Assembly (NCBI RefSeq): GCF_903819435.1
Contig: NZ_CAIJDP010000060.1
Location: 186,001 to 250,000 of the forward strand
DNA length: 64,000 nt
Source: Flavobacterium salmonis
GTDB taxonomy: Bacteria > Bacteroidota > Bacteroidia > Flavobacteriales > Flavobacteriaceae
Direction: 5' to 3'
Below, one piece after another: positions 61,819 through 64,000 of this stretch. A program made the translations under genes and the position numbers. Within the stretch, counting starts at the first letter, position 1; each line of letters starts with the position of its first letter. The notes beneath the pieces were generated by a model, which worked only from the letters and a program-made list of their open reading frames with translations, ran no database searches and had not been told where the DNA came from.

Positions 61819-63078
61819 ATGGAAACAGTTCAAGCAATAAAACAACGATTTGAGATTATTGGGAATGACCCAAAATTAAATCGCGCCATTGAAAAAGCCA
61901 TTCAGGTTGCACCTACTGATATTTCGGTAATGGTAACCGGAGAAAGTGGTGTTGGTAAAGAAAATATTCCAAGAATAATTCATTCGCTTTCTCACAGAAA
62001 ACATGGTAAATATATTGCTGTAAACTGTGGCGCTATTCCGGAAGGAACAATTGACAGTGAACTTTTCGGGCATGAAAAAGGAGCTTTTACAGGTGCTACA
62101 AGTACACGTGAAGGTTATTTTGAAGTAGCCAACGGCGGGACCATTTTTCTTGATGAAGTTGGCGAATTGCCTCTGACAACTCAGGTTCGTTTACTTCGTG
62201 TACTTGAAAATGGCGAATTTATAAAAGTAGGTTCTTCACAAGTTCAGAAAACGAATGTGAGAATTGTTGCAGCCACCAATGTAAATCTATTTAACGCAAT
62301 CGAAAAAGGAAAATTTCGTGAAGATTTGTACTATCGTTTAAGCACAGTAGAAATTACTTTACCTCCTTTAAGAGAAAGAAACGACGACATTCATTTATTG
62401 TTCAGGAAATTTGTTGCCGATTTTGCACACAAATATAAAATGCCTCCATTACGATTAGGTGATGATGCTGTACAGCTTTTGCAAAAATTCAGATGGAGCG
62501 GAAATATTCGTCAGCTTCGAAATGTTGCTGAACAGATTTCGGTTTTAGAAACCAATCGCGATATTACACTTGCAACCTTAAAATCTTATTTGCCTGCTGA
62601 AGGCAGCAATCTGCCTTCTGTAATTAACGACAGTAAAAAAGAAAGTGACTTTAGTACCGAAAGAGACATTTTGTATAAAGTGCTTTTTGATATGAAAAGT
62701 GATTTAAATGATTTAAAAAAACTCACTTTAGAATTAATGAAAAATGGGTCTTCAAAAGTTCAGGACATCAATCCAAATTTAATTCAGAAAATTTATGGCT
62801 CACAGGAAAACGACAGTGAAATAGATTTTGAAGAAGAACCAAGGACAGCGGTTATGACGCCGGCAGCGCATGAAGATAATTATCATATACCAGACGACAA
62901 CAACTATTTAGACGCTGAAACGATTGAAGAAGAAGAGATTTTACGTTTAGAACAAAAAGAAATCGAAATGATCAAAAAATCACTAGAAAAAAACAAAGGT
63001 AAGCGAAAAGCTGCGGCTGATGAATTAGGTATTTCTGAGCGAACTTTATACCGAAAAATCAAACAATTTGACTTATAA
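61819..63078 (+). CDS. Sigma-54-dependent-type transcriptional activator
   Basis: 419 residues: an AAA+ domain at the N-terminus without a receiver or other sensory domain, and a Fis-type HTH at the end (AADELGISERTLYRKIKQF). Walker A GESGVGKE (~41-48), the sigma-54 loop GAFTGA (88-93), Walker B TIFLDEVGEL, and the second region LLRVLENGEFIKVG. Between the ATPase and HTH lies an acidic linker (~255-375). Lacking a receiver, it must be controlled by expression level or partner proteins. 56 bases after the YcxB-like gene and 78 before lptE. Confidence 0.92.
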   Translation: METVQAIKQRFEIIGNDPKLNRAIEKAIQVAPTDISVMVTGESGVGKENIPRIIHSLSHRKHGKYIAVNCGAIPEGTIDSELFGHEKGAFTGATSTREGYFEVANGGTIFLDEVGELPLTTQVRLLRVLENGEFIKVGSSQVQKTNVRIVAATNVNLFNAIEKGKFREDLYYRLSTVEITLPPLRERNDDIHLLFRKFVADFAHKYKMPPLRLGDDAVQLLQKFRWSGNIRQLRNVAEQISVLETNRDITLATLKSYLPAEGSNLPSVINDSKKESDFSTERDILYKVLFDMKSDLNDLKKLTLELMKNGSSKVQDINPNLIQKIYGSQENDSEIDFEEEPRTAVMTPAAHEDNYHIPDDNNYLDAETIEEEEILRLEQKEIEMIKKSLEKNKGKRKAAADELGISERTLYRKIKQFDL

Positions 63079-63156
63079 ACTAATCAATTCCAAAAATTAA
63101 ATTGCAAATTCCAAATTAGTATATTTGAACAAAATTAGAATTTCATTAAAAACTTT

Positions 63157-63678
63157 ATGAAAAAAATATATTCTCTATTAGCCCTAATCAGTCTTTTAAC
63201 ACTGAGCGGTTGTACTGTAAAATATAACTTTACGGGCGCTTCTCCAATTGAAGGCAAAACATTTCAGGTAAACTTTTTTCAGAATAACGCTGATTTGATT
63301 GAACCTGGAATCGACAGAGAGTTCACATTGGCTTTACAGGATTTAATCATGAATCAGACTAATTTAAATTTAGTAAGCTCAAATGGTGATTTGCTTTATG
63401 AAGGTGAAATTACAGATTACCGAATTACTCCAATGAGTGCAAGTGCTGTGACTACAAATGGTGATGCAACAGCTTCCCAAAACCGTTTAACGATTCGTGT
63501 AATGGTTCGTTTTTCAAATAGAAAGAAAGAAACTGATGATTTTGAAAAAACATTCGAATTTTATCATGACTATCCGGCGCAATCTCAACTTGTAGGATCA
63601 GTCTTAAATGAAGCCATCAGAGATATTTTTGAAAGAATTACCCAGGATATCTTTAATGAATCGTTAGCTAAATGGTAA
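63157..63678 (+). CDS. lptE: LPS assembly lipoprotein LptE family
   Basis: Outer membrane lipoprotein that plugs LptD during LPS insertion. 173 residues, lipobox Cys19 (LTLSGC). The body (VKYNFTGASPIEGKTFQVNF, LYEGEITDYRITPMSASAV, RLTIRVMVRFSN and YHDYPAQSQLVGSVLNEAI, RITQDIFNESLAKW) follows the LptE pattern with a C-terminal helix. A TATATTTG at 63120-63127 could be a -7 box, but the only nearby TTG is 15 bases upstream, so the promoter is uncertain. Confidence 0.88.
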   Translation: MKKIYSLLALISLLTLSGCTVKYNFTGASPIEGKTFQVNFFQNNADLIEPGIDREFTLALQDLIMNQTNLNLVSSNGDLLYEGEITDYRITPMSASAVTTNGDATASQNRLTIRVMVRFSNRKKETDDFEKTFEFYHDYPAQSQLVGSVLNEAIRDIFERITQDIFNESLAKW

Positions 63679-63731
63679 AATTGCTTAATCGGTTTTATTA
63701 ACAATTAAACAACAATAACTAGGTTAAAATA

Positions 63732-64000
63732 ATGAATGTAACTAATTATACATACTTAATAAATAAGCCTGATGCCATCACAGAAAAGCATACTGAAGCA
63801 TTGGAAAATGTTCTGTATGAATTTCCGTATTTTCAAAGTGCCCGTGCATTGCGATTAAAAGGACTTTATAATAAAAATAGCTTTAAGTATAATTATGCCT
63901 TAAAAGTTACAGCAGCCCACACAACCGACCGCTCTGTTTTATTTGATTTTATTACTTCTGAAACTTTTACGACTATTCAAGGCGAATATTATGACCGTCA
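63732..64000 (+). CDS. Conserved hypothetical protein, 3' partial
   Basis: From ATG 63732 the frame is open to the window edge (89 codons visible). It reads MNVTNYTYLINKPDAITEKH, with YEFPYFQSARALRLKGLYNK and FKYNYALKVTAAHTTDRSVLFDFITSETF. It resembles the alpha-helical TPR-like protein often found after lptE in Flavobacteriia, but the family is not certain. It follows lptE after 53 bases on the same strand. Confidence 0.7.
   Translation, partial: MNVTNYTYLINKPDAITEKHTEALENVLYEFPYFQSARALRLKGLYNKNSFKYNYALKVTAAHTTDRSVLFDFITSETFTTIQGEYYDR

Noticed and set aside
1..64000. CRISPR array
   Set aside because: No series of regularly spaced identical repeats was seen; the repeats found occur as two copies only.

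Overview
The window is from a member of the Bacteroidota, almost certainly a Flavobacterium-type genome. The DNA is AT-rich, starts are preceded by A-rich leaders rather than Shine-Dalgarno sites, promoters fit TTG-N(17-23)-TAnnTTTG, and there are a SusC/SusD pair and the gldK-gldL-gldM-gldN genes of gliding motility and type IX secretion.

Layout. 1-10.7 kb: SusC (5' end cut by the window) and SusD, an ABC exporter (ATPase plus a GldF/GldG-like fusion) and a secreted M16 protease. 10.8-12.1 kb: a decayed IS3-family element whose imperfect terminal inverted repeats are still readable. 12.4-18.9 kb: a glycan-degradation cluster (GH31, RhaM-like mutarotase, GH29, GH43) fit for a fucosylated, xylosylated plant glycan. 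19.1-22.2 kb: small detoxification-type enzymes (flavin monooxygenase, metallo-hydrolase, SnoaL-like, OsmC); two of the transcription units share an identically spaced upstream operator. 22.2-31.2 kb: accessory DNA with a hybrid sensor kinase and a small-enzyme group (SDR, GNAT, DinB, VOC) among broken genes (SDR, methyltransferase, flavoprotein, ISL3 transposase, integrase).

31.2-34.4 kb: a mobile-element operon on the minus strand (zinc-finger/double-HTH protein, tyrosine recombinase, membrane protein, excisionase-like HTH), ending near a perfect 14-bp-arm palindrome that abuts a 5'-truncated YD-repeat gene. 34.4-40.9 kb: that gene, then an Rhs-type polymorphic toxin with a C-terminal nuclease-like tip, an overlapping HEAT-repeat gene that is probably its immunity protein, and a scar of Rhs core DNA starting at the immunity stop codon.

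41-64 kb is core genome: LRR protein, DUF1761, FemAB/GNAT-like protein, lipid kinase divergent from an App1-family protein, ABC-F ATPase, DUF983, flavoprotein, gldKLMN, an arginase-fold protein lacking the usual metal ligands, topA, miaB, a YcxB-like membrane protein, a sigma-54-type activator, lptE and a 3'-cut gene. Two copies of a dispersed structured repeat (46.1 and 59.5 kb) keep fixed end and loop blocks while their arms differ but remain largely complementary.

All family assignments come from reading the translated sequence by eye; no database search was run.
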